Source: Streptomyces filamentosus
GTDB lineage: Bacteria; Actinomycetota; Actinomycetes; Streptomycetales; Streptomycetaceae
NCBI RefSeq assembly: GCF_014654895.1
Contig: NZ_BNBE01000002.1
Location: 372,001-436,000 of the forward strand
Length of the DNA stretch: 64,000 nucleotides
Reading direction: 5' to 3'
Translations under genes and position numbers: made by a program
Notes under the pieces: model-generated
Told to the model about the DNA's origin: nothing
Database searches by the model: none
The model's input: only the letters and a program-made list of their open reading frames with translations
In this document: piece after piece, positions 7,996-16,619 of the stretch
Numbering within the stretch: the stretch's first letter is position 1
Layout of the letters: every line of letters starts with the position of its first letter

Positions 7996-8475
7996 TCAGA
8001 GGTTGGCGATCCGGCGCCGGGTCATCTCCGGGGTGCGGGGCTGCCGGCTCTCGACCTGCTCCTTGAGCGCGGCGAGCGTCTGGCCCGCGAGCTCCCGGCG
8101 CCAGGCCGCCTCGGCCCGGCGCATGGCCTGGGAGACGGCGCACACCTTGCGGTAGTCGACGTCCGCGCGGCCTCCGGGCCCCTTGCGGAGGATCTCCTGA
8201 CAGCGGAAGGCGTCCTGCCCCCCCTCGATCGCGTCGACCACGTCGAGCAGCGTGATGTCCCGCGGGTCGCGCGCGAGCCGGAAGCCGCCGCGCGGACCGG
8301 TGGCCGAGGTGAGGATCCCGGCCCGGACCAGGGCCTGGAGCTGCTTGTTGAGGTAGGCCGCGGGCAGGTCGTAGAACGCCGCGAGCTGGGTCGCCTTGAC
8401 CGCCGTCCCCTCCTCGGCCCAGGCCAGGTTGAGGCAGCTGTGCAGCGCCCATTCGACGCCTTCGCTCATCTGCAT
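7996..8475 (-). CDS. Rrf2-family transcriptional regulator
   Basis: The protein of about 159 residues begins MQMSEGVEWALHSC, the typical Rrf2 N-terminus, with the winged helix continuing through TQLAAFYDLPAAYLNKQLQALVRAGIL and SATGPRGGFRLAR. A C-terminal segment carries two cysteines (FRCQEIL and KVCAVSQAM), fewer than the three that bind a [2Fe-2S] cluster in IscR or NsrR, so redox sensing by thiols rather than a cluster is possible. The start is uncertain: an upstream ATG at 8493 adds six residues, and one at 8469 removes two. The promoter contains a box also found in front of the downstream AhpD-like gene. Confidence 0.85.
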   Translation of the reverse strand: MQMSEGVEWALHSCLNLAWAEEGTAVKATQLAAFYDLPAAYLNKQLQALVRAGILTSATGPRGGFRLARDPRDITLLDVVDAIEGGQDAFRCQEILRKGPGGRADVDYRKVCAVSQAMRRAEAAWRRELAGQTLAALKEQVESRQPRTPEMTRRRIANL

Positions 8476-8476
8476 G

Positions 8477-8489
8477 TTCTGGATATTAC
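8477..8489 (+). promoter_or_regulatory. Putative autoregulatory Rrf2 box
   Basis: TTCTGGATATTAC lies across the start region of the Rrf2 gene and shares TTCTGGATRTT with the box upstream of the AhpD-like gene. It is inferred to be an autoregulatory site. Confidence 0.4.
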
Positions 8490-8608
8490 ACATCCGGGAT
8501 CACCCGGTGGCCCCATGACGTGCTCCGCCTCCCCCTGACGGGAGCCGAGGGCCCCACCCCCTCCCCCGGCAAATAAATCCGGCCCGAAGCCTTCCCGAAC
8601 AATGCGAC

Positions 8609-8632
8609 ATGTGAAATTTTACACGTCACATG
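8609..8632. promoter_or_regulatory. Inverted repeat upstream of the collagenase gene
   Basis: CATGTGA (8609-8615) and TCACATG (8626-8632) form a perfect 7-base inverted repeat with an 11-base AT-rich spacer. It lies about 55 bases upstream of the collagenase start in an otherwise GC-rich gap. The symmetry and position suggest an operator; the binding protein is unknown. Confidence 0.45.
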
Positions 8633-8686
8633 GCAACTGCCCGTGCTCCCCGCACGTGGCCCCAACGGCCCCGGAGGCCCCCACAG

Positions 8687-11008
8687 ATGCACCCCTCCCG
8701 GATATCGAGGACCCGCGCGCGAAGACTTCCCGTGCTCGGCGTGGCCGTCCTCATGGCGCTCGGCCTGTTCGCGCCGCAGAGCCAGGCGGTCCCCGCCGCG
8801 CCCGCCGACGTCTCCGCGGGCGCCCCGGCGTCGGCGGCGCCGCGGGCGATCCCGGTCCCCAGGTCGCCCCGCGCGATCGCCGAGAGCCCCCGCTTCCGGC
8901 TCTCCTCGCAGGACGGCACCGAGGAGTCCGGCCCGAAGGCCGCGCCCGCCGCGGGCAGGACGGGCGAGCAGCGGTTGTCGGCCGCCGCCGCGAACGCCTG
9001 CGACGACCTCTCCGGCGTCATCGACGCCACGGGCAGCACGCTGGTCCAGCGGCTCAGGGCGCTCCCCCAGATCACCTGCACCTACCCGCTGTTCGACCTC
9101 ACCGGGGAGAACGCGCGGAAGGCGTTCCGCGAGGCGCAGATGGTGACCGTCGCCGACGCGCTGCGCGGCGACGCAGCCGCGTACGCGGGCGACAACCGTG
9201 CCTCCACCGGCCAGTTGGTGATGTTCCTGCGCGCCGGCTACTACGTGCAGGACAACCACGCGGACGCCGTCGGCGCCTACGGCCCGGCGCTGGAGGGCGC
9301 GGCGCGCGGCGCGCTCGACGCCTTCTTCGCCTCCCCCCGCAGCAAGGACGTCACCGACGCCAACGGCGAGATCCTCAACGAGGTCGTCACGCTGATCGAC
9401 AGCACCCACGAGGCCGGCCGGTACGCCGGAGTCGTCAAGTGGATGCTCGGCGCCTACGACGGCACCTGGCCCGGCCGGATGAACCTCGCGATGCAGCACG
9501 TCGAGTGGGTCGTCGACAACGGCTTCAAGGCCCGGAACGACGAGCGCGGCTGGCGGGCCGCCCTCAAGGCCGACCCCTCGATCCTCGACACCTGGGCCGG
9601 CTTCGTCACCCGCAACGGCGCGCAGCTGAACCGCCTGGACGTCGTCAGCAACGTCGGGCGCTTCCTCGGCCACGCCCTCGACGTCCCCGAACTCAAGGAG
9701 CGGGTCCGTCCGCTGCTGAAGGACCTCATCAACCGGTACCCGAACGTCGGCCCGACCGCACCGCTCACCATGAACCTGGGCTGGGCGACCCGCCAGTACG
9801 ACCGGGGCAACTGCGCCGTCTACGGCATCTGCGACCTGGGGCAGCGGGTGCTCCCCGCGATCCTGCCGATCCAGCACACCTGCACCCCCGGCCTGAAGAT
9901 CCGCGCCCAGGACATGTCGCCCGGCCAGCTGGCGAGCACCTGTACGAGCCTGGTCGAGCAGGACGCGTACTTCCACCGGATCATCGGCGACGAGGGCCCG
10001 ATCCCCGGTGACGTGAACACGAACCTGGAGGTCGTCGCCTTCGACGACTACACCCAGTACGCGCTGTACGCCTGGGCGATCTACGACATCGACGTCGACA
10101 ACGGCGGCATGTACGAGGAGGGCGACCCGGCCGCCCCCGGCAACCAGGCCCGTTTCATCGCCCACGAGGCGAGCTGGCTGCGCCCGGCCTTCGAGATCTG
10201 GAACCTCAACCACGAGTACACCCACTACCTCGACGGCCGCTCCAACATGTACGGCGACTTCGAGGCGGGCATGACCACGCCGACCATCTGGTGGGTCGAG
10301 GGCATCGCCGAGAACATCTCGTACGGCTACCGGAACGAGCGGAACGCCGACGCCATCGCCGAGGCCGCGAAGAAGACGTACCGGCTCAGCGAGCTCTTCG
10401 ACACCGTCTACGGCCAGGACGAGGACCCCGAGGTCAACTCGAACCGGGTCTACCGCTGGGGCTGGCTCGCGGTCCGCTACATGCTCCAGAAGCACCCCGC
10501 CGACGTCCGGACCGTGCTCGGCGAGTACCGCACGGGCGACTGGGCCGGGGCCCGCGCCTTCCTGAAGCAGACCATCGGCACCCGTTACGACGCGGACTTC
10601 GCGGCCTGGCTGACGACCGCCTGCGCGACCGACGGCTGCGGCCCGCTGCCGGACGCCCCCACCACCGCGCCCGCACCGCTCTGCACCCTCCCCGACACGC
10701 GCCAGTTCGACCAGAACTGCCGCCGGGACGGTCTCGCCGCCACCACGGGCAACTACAGCCACCACTTCGTGTACCTGCCGGCCGGCGTCGGGCGGCTGAC
10801 GATCACCAGCAGCGGCGGCACCGGCAACGCCGACCTGTACTACGGCGGCGGCAGCTGGGCCACCACCACCGGCTACCGGGCGAAGTCGGCCGGCGCCGGG
10901 AACGGCGAGACCCTGACGATCGACAACCCCCCGTCCGGATGGGTCTACTTCAGCCTCGCCGCCGCCCAGGACTTCAGCGGCGTGAGCCTCACGGTCCAGG
11001 CCAGGTGA
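8687..11008 (+). CDS. Secreted M9-family collagenase
   Basis: This 773-residue secreted zinc metalloprotease degrades collagen-like proteins. It has an arginine-rich N-terminus and a hydrophobic core LPVLGVAVLMALGLFAPQSQA as signal peptide, then an M9N-type helical activator domain. The catalytic domain contains HEYTH (HExxH) with the downstream glutamate in WWVEGIAE. The C-terminal 110 residues (from about CTLPDTRQFDQNC) form a PPC-type beta domain common in secreted peptidases. The start was placed at the ATG with GGAGG nine bases upstream; an in-frame ATG 57 bases earlier overlaps the inverted repeat in the promoter. The gene is monocistronic and ends at a hairpin facing the convergent gene. 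Confidence 0.9.
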   Translation: MHPSRISRTRARRLPVLGVAVLMALGLFAPQSQAVPAAPADVSAGAPASAAPRAIPVPRSPRAIAESPRFRLSSQDGTEESGPKAAPAAGRTGEQRLSAAAANACDDLSGVIDATGSTLVQRLRALPQITCTYPLFDLTGENARKAFREAQMVTVADALRGDAAAYAGDNRASTGQLVMFLRAGYYVQDNHADAVGAYGPALEGAARGALDAFFASPRSKDVTDANGEILNEVVTLIDSTHEAGRYAGVVKWMLGAYDGTWPGRMNLAMQHVEWVVDNGFKARNDERGWRAALKADPSILDTWAGFVTRNGAQLNRLDVVSNVGRFLGHALDVPELKERVRPLLKDLINRYPNVGPTAPLTMNLGWATRQYDRGNCAVYGICDLGQRVLPAILPIQHTCTPGLKIRAQDMSPGQLASTCTSLVEQDAYFHRIIGDEGPIPGDVNTNLEVVAFDDYTQYALYAWAIYDIDVDNGGMYEEGDPAAPGNQARFIAHEASWLRPAFEIWNLNHEYTHYLDGRSNMYGDFEAGMTTPTIWWVEGIAENISYGYRNERNADAIAEAAKKTYRLSELFDTVYGQDEDPEVNSNRVYRWGWLAVRYMLQKHPADVRTVLGEYRTGDWAGARAFLKQTIGTRYDADFAAWLTTACATDGCGPLPDAPTTAPAPLCTLPDTRQFDQNCRRDGLAATTGNYSHHFVYLPAGVGRLTITSSGGTGNADLYYGGGSWATTTGYRAKSAGAGNGETLTIDNPPSGWVYFSLAAAQDFSGVSLTVQAR

Positions 11009-11037
11009 ACCGCTCCGCCCGGTCCGCGTGACACCGC

Positions 11038-11067
11038 TCCGCCGGGGCCCCACCGGGTCCCGGCGGA
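11038..11067. terminator. Hairpin between convergent genes
   Basis: TCCGCCGGG (11038-11046) and CCCGGCGGA (11059-11067) pair perfectly over a 12-base loop, between the collagenase stop and the end of the convergent hypothetical gene. Confidence 0.6.
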
Positions 11068-11069
11068 CG

Positions 11070-11774
11070 TCACCCGGCCCGCCGCCGGACGAGAGCACCC
11101 CACGCCCGGCCCACCGCGGCGGACCAGCCCGCGCCCCCTCCGGACGGCCGCCGGTCCGCGGCGGCGAGCCGCTCCCGCAGCCCGGCCGGCGGCCATCCCC
11201 GGCCGGTGCCCGTCAGCAGCAGGACCGGATCGAGGTGCCGCCACCGCCGGAAATCCGCGACCAGCGACTCCAACCGGCCTCCGGGCGAAGGGAGTTCCCC
11301 GGCGTCGAGGCGTTCCAGGTCGGCCAGTGTCTCCTCGAACAGCGTCCGGATGCCGTCCCCGTCGCCGGCCAGCGCCTCGGTCCGCAGCAGGACGTAGGGG
11401 CCGAGACGGGTGCCGACGAGCTCGGTGAACTCCTCGTACAGCGGCGAGAAGCGCTCGCCGATCCGCCCGGTCAGCCCCTCCCGCCGGGCGCGCAGCCGCG
11501 CCAGCGCGGTCTCCCCGTCGACCACCAGGTACGGGTAGGTGGCGTCGCCCCACGCGTCCAGCAGCTCCGTGTGCTCCTCGGTGCCGGCGTCCTCGGTGTC
11601 GGCGATCCTCGCCTCCGCGAGGTCCCCGGCGCCGAACAGCGCCCACCACAGCAGCGGCGGCCAGTTCGCGGCCTCCAGCTCCGCGCCGCCGTCGAAGAAA
11701 CCGGCCCACTCCCCCGCGGCCCCGACCGGCATCCGGGGCCACGGAGCGCTGTTCAGATGAAGTCGCGTACCCAT
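11070..11774 (-). CDS. Conserved-looking hypothetical protein
   Basis: I do not recognise this 234-residue soluble protein. It starts MGTRLHLNSAPWPRMPVG, is rich in Trp, Leu and acidic residues, contains ANWPPLLWWALFGAGDL and a region of acidic helices (TEDAGTEEHTELLDAWGD), and has no signal peptide or membrane segment. The composition resembles immunity- or SMI1/DUF-type Streptomyces proteins that measure or bind a partner, but no motif proves this. It is convergent with the collagenase and divergent from the RNA repair genes, which start about 125 bases away. Confidence 0.7.
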   Translation of the reverse strand: MGTRLHLNSAPWPRMPVGAAGEWAGFFDGGAELEAANWPPLLWWALFGAGDLAEARIADTEDAGTEEHTELLDAWGDATYPYLVVDGETALARLRARREGLTGRIGERFSPLYEEFTELVGTRLGPYVLLRTEALAGDGDGIRTLFEETLADLERLDAGELPSPGGRLESLVADFRRWRHLDPVLLLTGTGRGWPPAGLRERLAAADRRPSGGGAGWSAAVGRAWGALVRRRAG

Positions 11775-11899
11775 GGCCCGCCCCCGCTCTCCGCCGGTCT
11801 CCCCCTCATCGTGCCGCAGACCGCGGCCCTGCCCTAAATCGCTGGTGGGACCATCGACGGCGGGAAAGAATGGGGATCCACGAAACGGGAGGGAAACCC

Positions 11900-13117
11900 A
11901 TGAGCCAGGCGTACCTGACTCTCGACGCGCTGCTGCCGCCCGAGGAGTTGGCGGCGGCGGTGGAGGCGGGGCACGTGACGCGCAAGTCGCACCCCGAGCT
12001 GCCGCTGTCCCTCTACACGTACACCCGCGGCTGTCAGTACGAGGGCGTCTGGAACCGGGTCACCGTCCGCTGCCGGGGGCTCGTCGCCGACGACCGCACC
12101 GGGCGCATCGTCGCCCATCCGCTGCCGAAGTTCTTCAACGTCTCCGAGCACGAGTCCGGCCGGCCCTACGCGCCCGCACTGCCGGACGAGCCGTTCGAGG
12201 TGTACGAGAAGGTCGACGGCAGCCTCGGCATCGTCTTCCACTACGAGGGACGCTGGCGGGTCGCCTCGAAGGGCTCCTTCACCAGCGCCCAGGCGACCTG
12301 GGCGCAGCGCCGGCTCGACGCCGCCGACACCTCCCGGCTGGTGCCCGGGGTGACGTACGTGGCGGAGATCGTCTACCCGCGGAACCGCATCGTGGTGGAC
12401 TACGGCGACCGGCGGGACCTCGTCCTGCTCGCCGCGTTCGGCCCCGACGGCACCGAGACCGGGCTCGCGGAGGCGGGGGCCGCGTGGGACGGCATCGGGT
12501 CGGTCGTCACCGTGCACCCGCCCATGCCGCTCGAAGCGCTCGTCAAGCTGACCGAGACGAACACGCTGCCCGACGGCTCCGCCGCCACCGGCACGGACGC
12601 CGAGGGCTTCGTGCTGCGCTTCGCGTCCGGGGTGCGGGCCAAGGCCAAGCTCACCGAGTACGTGCGGCTCCACAAGGTCCTCACGGGGGTCACCGCGCGC
12701 GACATCTGGCGCGGGCACGGCGTCCAGCGCTTCGCCGGCACCGCAGCCAAGCAGCTCGCCCAGGGCCTCGGCCTGTCCGTGGCGGAGCTGGGCGGGATCC
12801 GCTCGCAGGGCGGGCGCCCCCTGGACGCCCTCCTGGAGCAGGTGCCGGACGAGTTCGACACCTGGGTGCGGTCCGTCGTGGCGGACCTGGAGGAGGCGTT
12901 CGCCGCCCGCGAGCGCGCCATCGACGAGGCGTACGGGCGGCTCGCCCCGCTCGCCGGCGACCGGGCCGCCTTCGCCCGCGCCGTCCGGGAGCTGGCCGAC
13001 CCGACCCTGCGGTCGGCCATGTTCCTGCGCCTCGACGGCCGCCCCACCGCGCTCTTCGTGTGGCGCTCCCTGCGCCCCGGAACCAGCGACCCCTTCACCA
13101 CCGACGAGGAGAACTGA
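11900..13117 (+). CDS. T4 Rnl1-like RNA ligase
   Basis: This 405-residue ATP-dependent RNA ligase joins 3'-OH and 5'-phosphate RNA ends. Motif I of the covalent nucleotidyltransferases is EKVDGS, with the adenylated lysine at residue 104. Upstream CRGLVAD and PKFFNVSE match the T4 Rnl1 segment before motif I. Downstream motif IV is EGFVLRF and motif V is KAKLTEY. The C-terminal 150 residues would be the specificity domain. The start ATG follows GGGAGGGA. Two bases after its stop comes the GTG of a kinase/phosphatase that prepares RNA ends, so the pair forms a complete repair module for tRNAs or other RNAs cut by ribotoxins that leave 2',3'-cyclic phosphate and 5'-OH ends. Confidence 0.85.
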   Translation: MSQAYLTLDALLPPEELAAAVEAGHVTRKSHPELPLSLYTYTRGCQYEGVWNRVTVRCRGLVADDRTGRIVAHPLPKFFNVSEHESGRPYAPALPDEPFEVYEKVDGSLGIVFHYEGRWRVASKGSFTSAQATWAQRRLDAADTSRLVPGVTYVAEIVYPRNRIVVDYGDRRDLVLLAAFGPDGTETGLAEAGAAWDGIGSVVTVHPPMPLEALVKLTETNTLPDGSAATGTDAEGFVLRFASGVRAKAKLTEYVRLHKVLTGVTARDIWRGHGVQRFAGTAAKQLAQGLGLSVAELGGIRSQGGRPLDALLEQVPDEFDTWVRSVVADLEEAFAARERAIDEAYGRLAPLAGDRAAFARAVRELADPTLRSAMFLRLDGRPTALFVWRSLRPGTSDPFTTDEEN

Positions 13118-13119
13118 CC

Positions 13120-14034
13120 GTGCCCGTGGTCCACGTGATGACCGGACTGCCGGCGTCCGGCAAGACGACCGCCGCCCGCGCCCTCCAGGAGCGGTCCGGG
13201 GGCGGCATGCGCCGCGTCAACCTCGACGACCTGCGCGCCATGCTCGACCTGCCGGGCGGCGACCGCCGCTCGCGCGCCCACGAGCAGACGGTGCTCGGCA
13301 TCCAGGACGCCGCCGTGCGCGCCGCCGTCGACGACGGCTTCGACGTCGTCGTCGACAACACCCACCTCACCCCGCACGTCCCGCGGCGGCTGAAGGCGGC
13401 CCTGACCGGCCGCGAGGCCACCTTCGCCGTGCACGACTTCACCGGCGTGCCCGTCGACGAGTGCGTGCGCCGCGACGCGGCCCGCGAGCGGTCCGTGGGC
13501 GAGGAGATCATCCGCGTCCTCGCCGAGAAGCACGCGAAGGCCACCCGGGGCGGCTGGCGGCTCACCGCCGAGTGGCTGAACGACCGGCCCGCCGCCACCC
13601 CGTACGTCCCGGACGCCGCGCTGCCCCCGGCCGTCCTGTGCGACATCGACGGCACCCTCGCGCTGCGCGGCGACCGCGGGCCGTACGACTTCGGCCGGTG
13701 CGACCTCGACCTGCTCAACGTCCCGGTCCGCGAGGCCCTGCGCGCCTTCCGCGGCTCCCACGGCGACCGGCTCGTGCTGCTCTCCGGGCGCAGCGAGGAC
13801 CACCGGGCCCTGACCGAGGCGTGGCTGGAGCGGTACGAGGTCCCGTACGACGAGCTGTGGATGCGCGCCTCCGGCGACGGCCGCTCCGACGACATCGTCA
13901 AGGCCGAGCTGTTCGACGCGCACGTCCGGAACCGCTACGCGGTGCGGGTGTCGCTCGACGACCGGGACCGGGTGGTCGCGGTGTGGCGCCGGATGGGGCT
14001 GCCGACCTGGCAGGTCAACTACGGCAACTTCTGA
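13120..14034 (+). CDS. T4 Pnkp-like polynucleotide kinase/3'-phosphatase
   Basis: The 304-residue bifunctional end-healing enzyme has an N-terminal P-loop kinase with GLPASGKTT (K15) and the lid region around RRDAARERSVGEE. A C-terminal HAD-type phosphatase follows, with DIDGT at residues 175-179 (nucleophile D175), then LLSGRSEDH and DDIVKAELF. The domain order is that of phage T4 polynucleotide kinase. It phosphorylates 5'-OH ends and removes 3'-phosphate or 2',3'-cyclic phosphate, giving ends for the ligase encoded just upstream. The start is GTG with GAGGAG about 10 bases before; the two genes are nearly abutting and certainly one operon. Confidence 0.85.
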   Translation: MPVVHVMTGLPASGKTTAARALQERSGGGMRRVNLDDLRAMLDLPGGDRRSRAHEQTVLGIQDAAVRAAVDDGFDVVVDNTHLTPHVPRRLKAALTGREATFAVHDFTGVPVDECVRRDAARERSVGEEIIRVLAEKHAKATRGGWRLTAEWLNDRPAATPYVPDAALPPAVLCDIDGTLALRGDRGPYDFGRCDLDLLNVPVREALRAFRGSHGDRLVLLSGRSEDHRALTEAWLERYEVPYDELWMRASGDGRSDDIVKAELFDAHVRNRYAVRVSLDDRDRVVAVWRRMGLPTWQVNYGNF

Positions 14035-14059
14035 GCCGGCCGGATTCCGGGGGCGGGGG

Positions 14060-15781
14060 TCAGTCGAGGCGGACGGCCAGCATGCAGGCGTCGTCCTCGT
14101 GACCGGCGTGCTCCGGGTCGGCGAGGATCAGGTCGATGAGGTCCTGGGGTGCGGCGTCCGCGTGGCGGGAGACGAGGTCGGCGAGGCGGTCGACGCCCTT
14201 GGTGACGTCCTCGCCCCTGCGCTCCACCATGCCGTCGGTGTAGAGGAGCAGGAGGTCGCCGGCGTGCAGGGGCGTCGTGGCCGTCTCGTACGCGTAGCCG
14301 GGCAGGGCGCCGAGCAGGGGGCCGCGCCTGCCGGTGTGGAGGGGCCGGGCCCGCCCGTCGCGCAGCAGGAGCGGCGCGGGGTGGCCGGCGTCGGCCCAGC
14401 GGAACTCCCGGGCGTCGTCGATGTGGCCGGCCACGACGGTGGCGGTCTGTTCCGAGGGGTCGCTGCAGACCAGTTCGTTGAGCCAGGTCGTGATCTCGCC
14501 CGCGGAGGCGCCGGTCTGGGCGAGCCCGGCGAGGGCGTGCCGCTGCTGGGACATGCGGGCCACCGCGTCCAGGCCGTGGCCGGCGGCGTCGCCGATGGCG
14601 ACGAGGACGCGGCCGTCGGGCAGGAGCCGGCACTTGTACCAGTCGCCGCCGACGGCCGCGTCCGGTTCGGCCGGGCCGTACGAGGCCGCGACGGTCAGCC
14701 CGACCGCGGCCAGGGCCTCGGAGTGGGTGGGCAGCAGTGCCTCGCGCAGCGCGTCGGCCACCCGCCGCTCGGCCTGCGCCTGGCGCCGGAGCCGGTCGGA
14801 CTCGCGCCCCGTCTCGGCGAGTCTGCGGCGGCTGCGGATCTGCGGGGTGAGGTCGCGGGCCACCAGGTTCACGGCCCAGGGCCGTCCGTCGGTCCCGGCG
14901 ACCGGCCGTCCGAGGAGGTCCAGCGTCCGGACCTCTCCGAGGACGAGGAAGCGGATGCGGGTCCAGGCCGGTTCCTCCCCGGCCAGGACGGAGGTGAGGA
15001 ACTCGGAGAAGGCGGTGAGGTCGCCGGGGAGCAGGGCGTCGCAGAGCTGGTCCAGCGTCCAGGGCATCCGGATCTCGGCGTGGAAGATCCGGCTCAGCCC
15101 CTCCGACCAGGTCACCTTCCCGGACAGCAGGTCCCAGTTGCCCCAGCCGAGGGAGGCGAGGTACTGGGCGTCGATCGTCAGGAGTTCGGTCTGGCTCTGC
15201 ACCGGCCGCCAGGTGGCGAGGACCTGCTCGCCGCAGCGGGCGGCGGAGTAGAGGAGCGGCGCGCGGTGCAGCCGGCCCAGGCGCTGCTCGGTGTAGTCGA
15301 CGACCCGGCCCTCCAGGGGGCCGCCGCCCGCGATGACGTCCGCGAGCCCGGCGAGGAGGCCGCTCGCCGCGGCTCCCGGACGGGCCTCCAGGAACCTCTG
15401 CCCCACCTGCCGGTCGGGGGCCTCCAGCCAGTCGGCCGAGCGGATCCTGTTGCCGGCGACGATGCGGAAGTCGCGTACCGCCCCGGTCTCGTCGTGGAGC
15501 GGTTCGAGGAGGACGGCGGAGGCGGGGATCGCGTCGAGGACGGAGCAGGTGCCGGTGGCCCCGGGGTCGTGGGTGCTGCAGAGACAGGACGTCCCGGAGT
15601 CGCCGCGCACGGGCAGCGTGGGCATCGGGGCGAGCGTCTGCACGGAGGCGGTGACCTCGTCCCCCGGGGTGGGGCCGGCGGGCCGGTCCGCGGTGCGGCG
15701 GACGGCGGACCGCAGGCTGGAGACCTCTTCCCCGATGAGGGCCTTGAGCTCTTCGACGGTGTCGGGCAGCGGAAAACCCAT
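14060..15781 (-). CDS. PAS-containing PP2C/SpoIIE-type serine phosphatase
   Basis: The 573-residue protein has a non-catalytic N-terminus (GAF/PAS-like, about residues 70-360, including LLEPLHDETGAVRDFRIVAGN and a PAS-like segment LASLGWGNWDLLSGKVTWSEGL). A coiled stretch rich in Arg and Glu follows, leading to a PP2C-type catalytic domain of the SpoIIE/RsbU kind: YGPAEPDAAVGGDWYKC, VAIGDAAGHGLDAV, WADAGHPAPLLL, LLLYTDGMVERR and DDACMLAVR, supplying the metal-binding aspartates. Such proteins dephosphorylate anti-sigma-factor antagonists in response to signals sensed by the N-terminus. It is a lone gene, convergent with the RNA repair operon. Confidence 0.85.
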   Translation of the reverse strand: MGFPLPDTVEELKALIGEEVSSLRSAVRRTADRPAGPTPGDEVTASVQTLAPMPTLPVRGDSGTSCLCSTHDPGATGTCSVLDAIPASAVLLEPLHDETGAVRDFRIVAGNRIRSADWLEAPDRQVGQRFLEARPGAAASGLLAGLADVIAGGGPLEGRVVDYTEQRLGRLHRAPLLYSAARCGEQVLATWRPVQSQTELLTIDAQYLASLGWGNWDLLSGKVTWSEGLSRIFHAEIRMPWTLDQLCDALLPGDLTAFSEFLTSVLAGEEPAWTRIRFLVLGEVRTLDLLGRPVAGTDGRPWAVNLVARDLTPQIRSRRRLAETGRESDRLRRQAQAERRVADALREALLPTHSEALAAVGLTVAASYGPAEPDAAVGGDWYKCRLLPDGRVLVAIGDAAGHGLDAVARMSQQRHALAGLAQTGASAGEITTWLNELVCSDPSEQTATVVAGHIDDAREFRWADAGHPAPLLLRDGRARPLHTGRRGPLLGALPGYAYETATTPLHAGDLLLLYTDGMVERRGEDVTKGVDRLADLVSRHADAAPQDLIDLILADPEHAGHEDDACMLAVRLD

Positions 15782-15912
15782 GATCGCCTCCCGGCCGGTG
15801 GCACGCCGCCGAGTCGACGGCCCCGGCCCCGCCGCCCTCGACTCCTGCCCGGGCGAGTGCCCGCCCGTCCCGGCATCATGCACGGACCAGCAGACCGCCT
15901 GCCGCCCCCGGA

Positions 15913-16560
15913 TCAGGGGGCGGCGGGCCGGAGCACGAACCCCGACAGCGGGGCGAGGGTCTTCCAGCCGAGCGTCTCGTAGAGGGCCCGGCCCTGGACG
16001 GTCGCGCCCAGGACGCCCACGGACAGCCCGTCCTCGACGGCCGCGTCCGTGAGCGCGCCCATCACCACGGTGCCGAGGCCGCGGCGGCGGTGGGCGGGTT
16101 CGGTGACGATCTGGTCGTAGACGCAGGCGGGACCGGACCGGCCGGTCTGTCCGACCGCGGCGGGCCGTCCGTCCGCGGTCAGGACGTGCGCGCGGGTGAC
16201 GCCGCCCTCGGTCTCGACGGCGACGGTGTACCCCTCCGGGACGCGGGCGTACGCCGGGCGCAGGTCGACGGCCATGAGGAAGCAGGCTTCGACCGGTTCC
16301 CATCCGGCGGGGAACCAGTCCGCCATGACGTCCTGCGGCAGGAATCCCTTGACGCACGTGGTGGGTTCGCCGAGGGAGGCGACGAGCGCGCGGGCGGTGC
16401 CGGGGTCGGCGTCGGTGCCGCCGTCGGAGCCGAGCAGGACGTGCCGGACCTTCTGGGCCGGCTGCCCGACGTCGATCCGCAGCCCCCACGGCTCGTCCAC
16501 CGGAGCGGGCGCCCGCCGGGACACGGCCCAGCCCTCGGCCCACCAGCGTGCCACGTCCAT
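15913..16560 (-). CDS. GNAT-family N-acetyltransferase
   Basis: The 215-residue protein has a variable N-terminal half and a C-terminal GNAT fold. The acetyl-CoA binding motif A is seen as VTEPAHRRRGLGTVVMGAL (R/Q-x-x-G-x-G/A variant), followed by DGLSVGVLGATVQGRALYETLGWKTLAPLSGFVL, motif B with the usual Tyr. The substrate is not predictable; the long N-terminal region suggests a tandem-like or specialised GNAT. It stands alone between the phosphatase and HEAT-repeat genes. Confidence 0.82.
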   Translation of the reverse strand: MDVARWWAEGWAVSRRAPAPVDEPWGLRIDVGQPAQKVRHVLLGSDGGTDADPGTARALVASLGEPTTCVKGFLPQDVMADWFPAGWEPVEACFLMAVDLRPAYARVPEGYTVAVETEGGVTRAHVLTADGRPAAVGQTGRSGPACVYDQIVTEPAHRRRGLGTVVMGALTDAAVEDGLSVGVLGATVQGRALYETLGWKTLAPLSGFVLRPAAP

Positions 16561-16619
16561 CGTCCGCCCCCCGAACCCCGCGCGTCGTCGGCGGGGGCGC
16601 GCATGGGTGCGCTCCCCCG

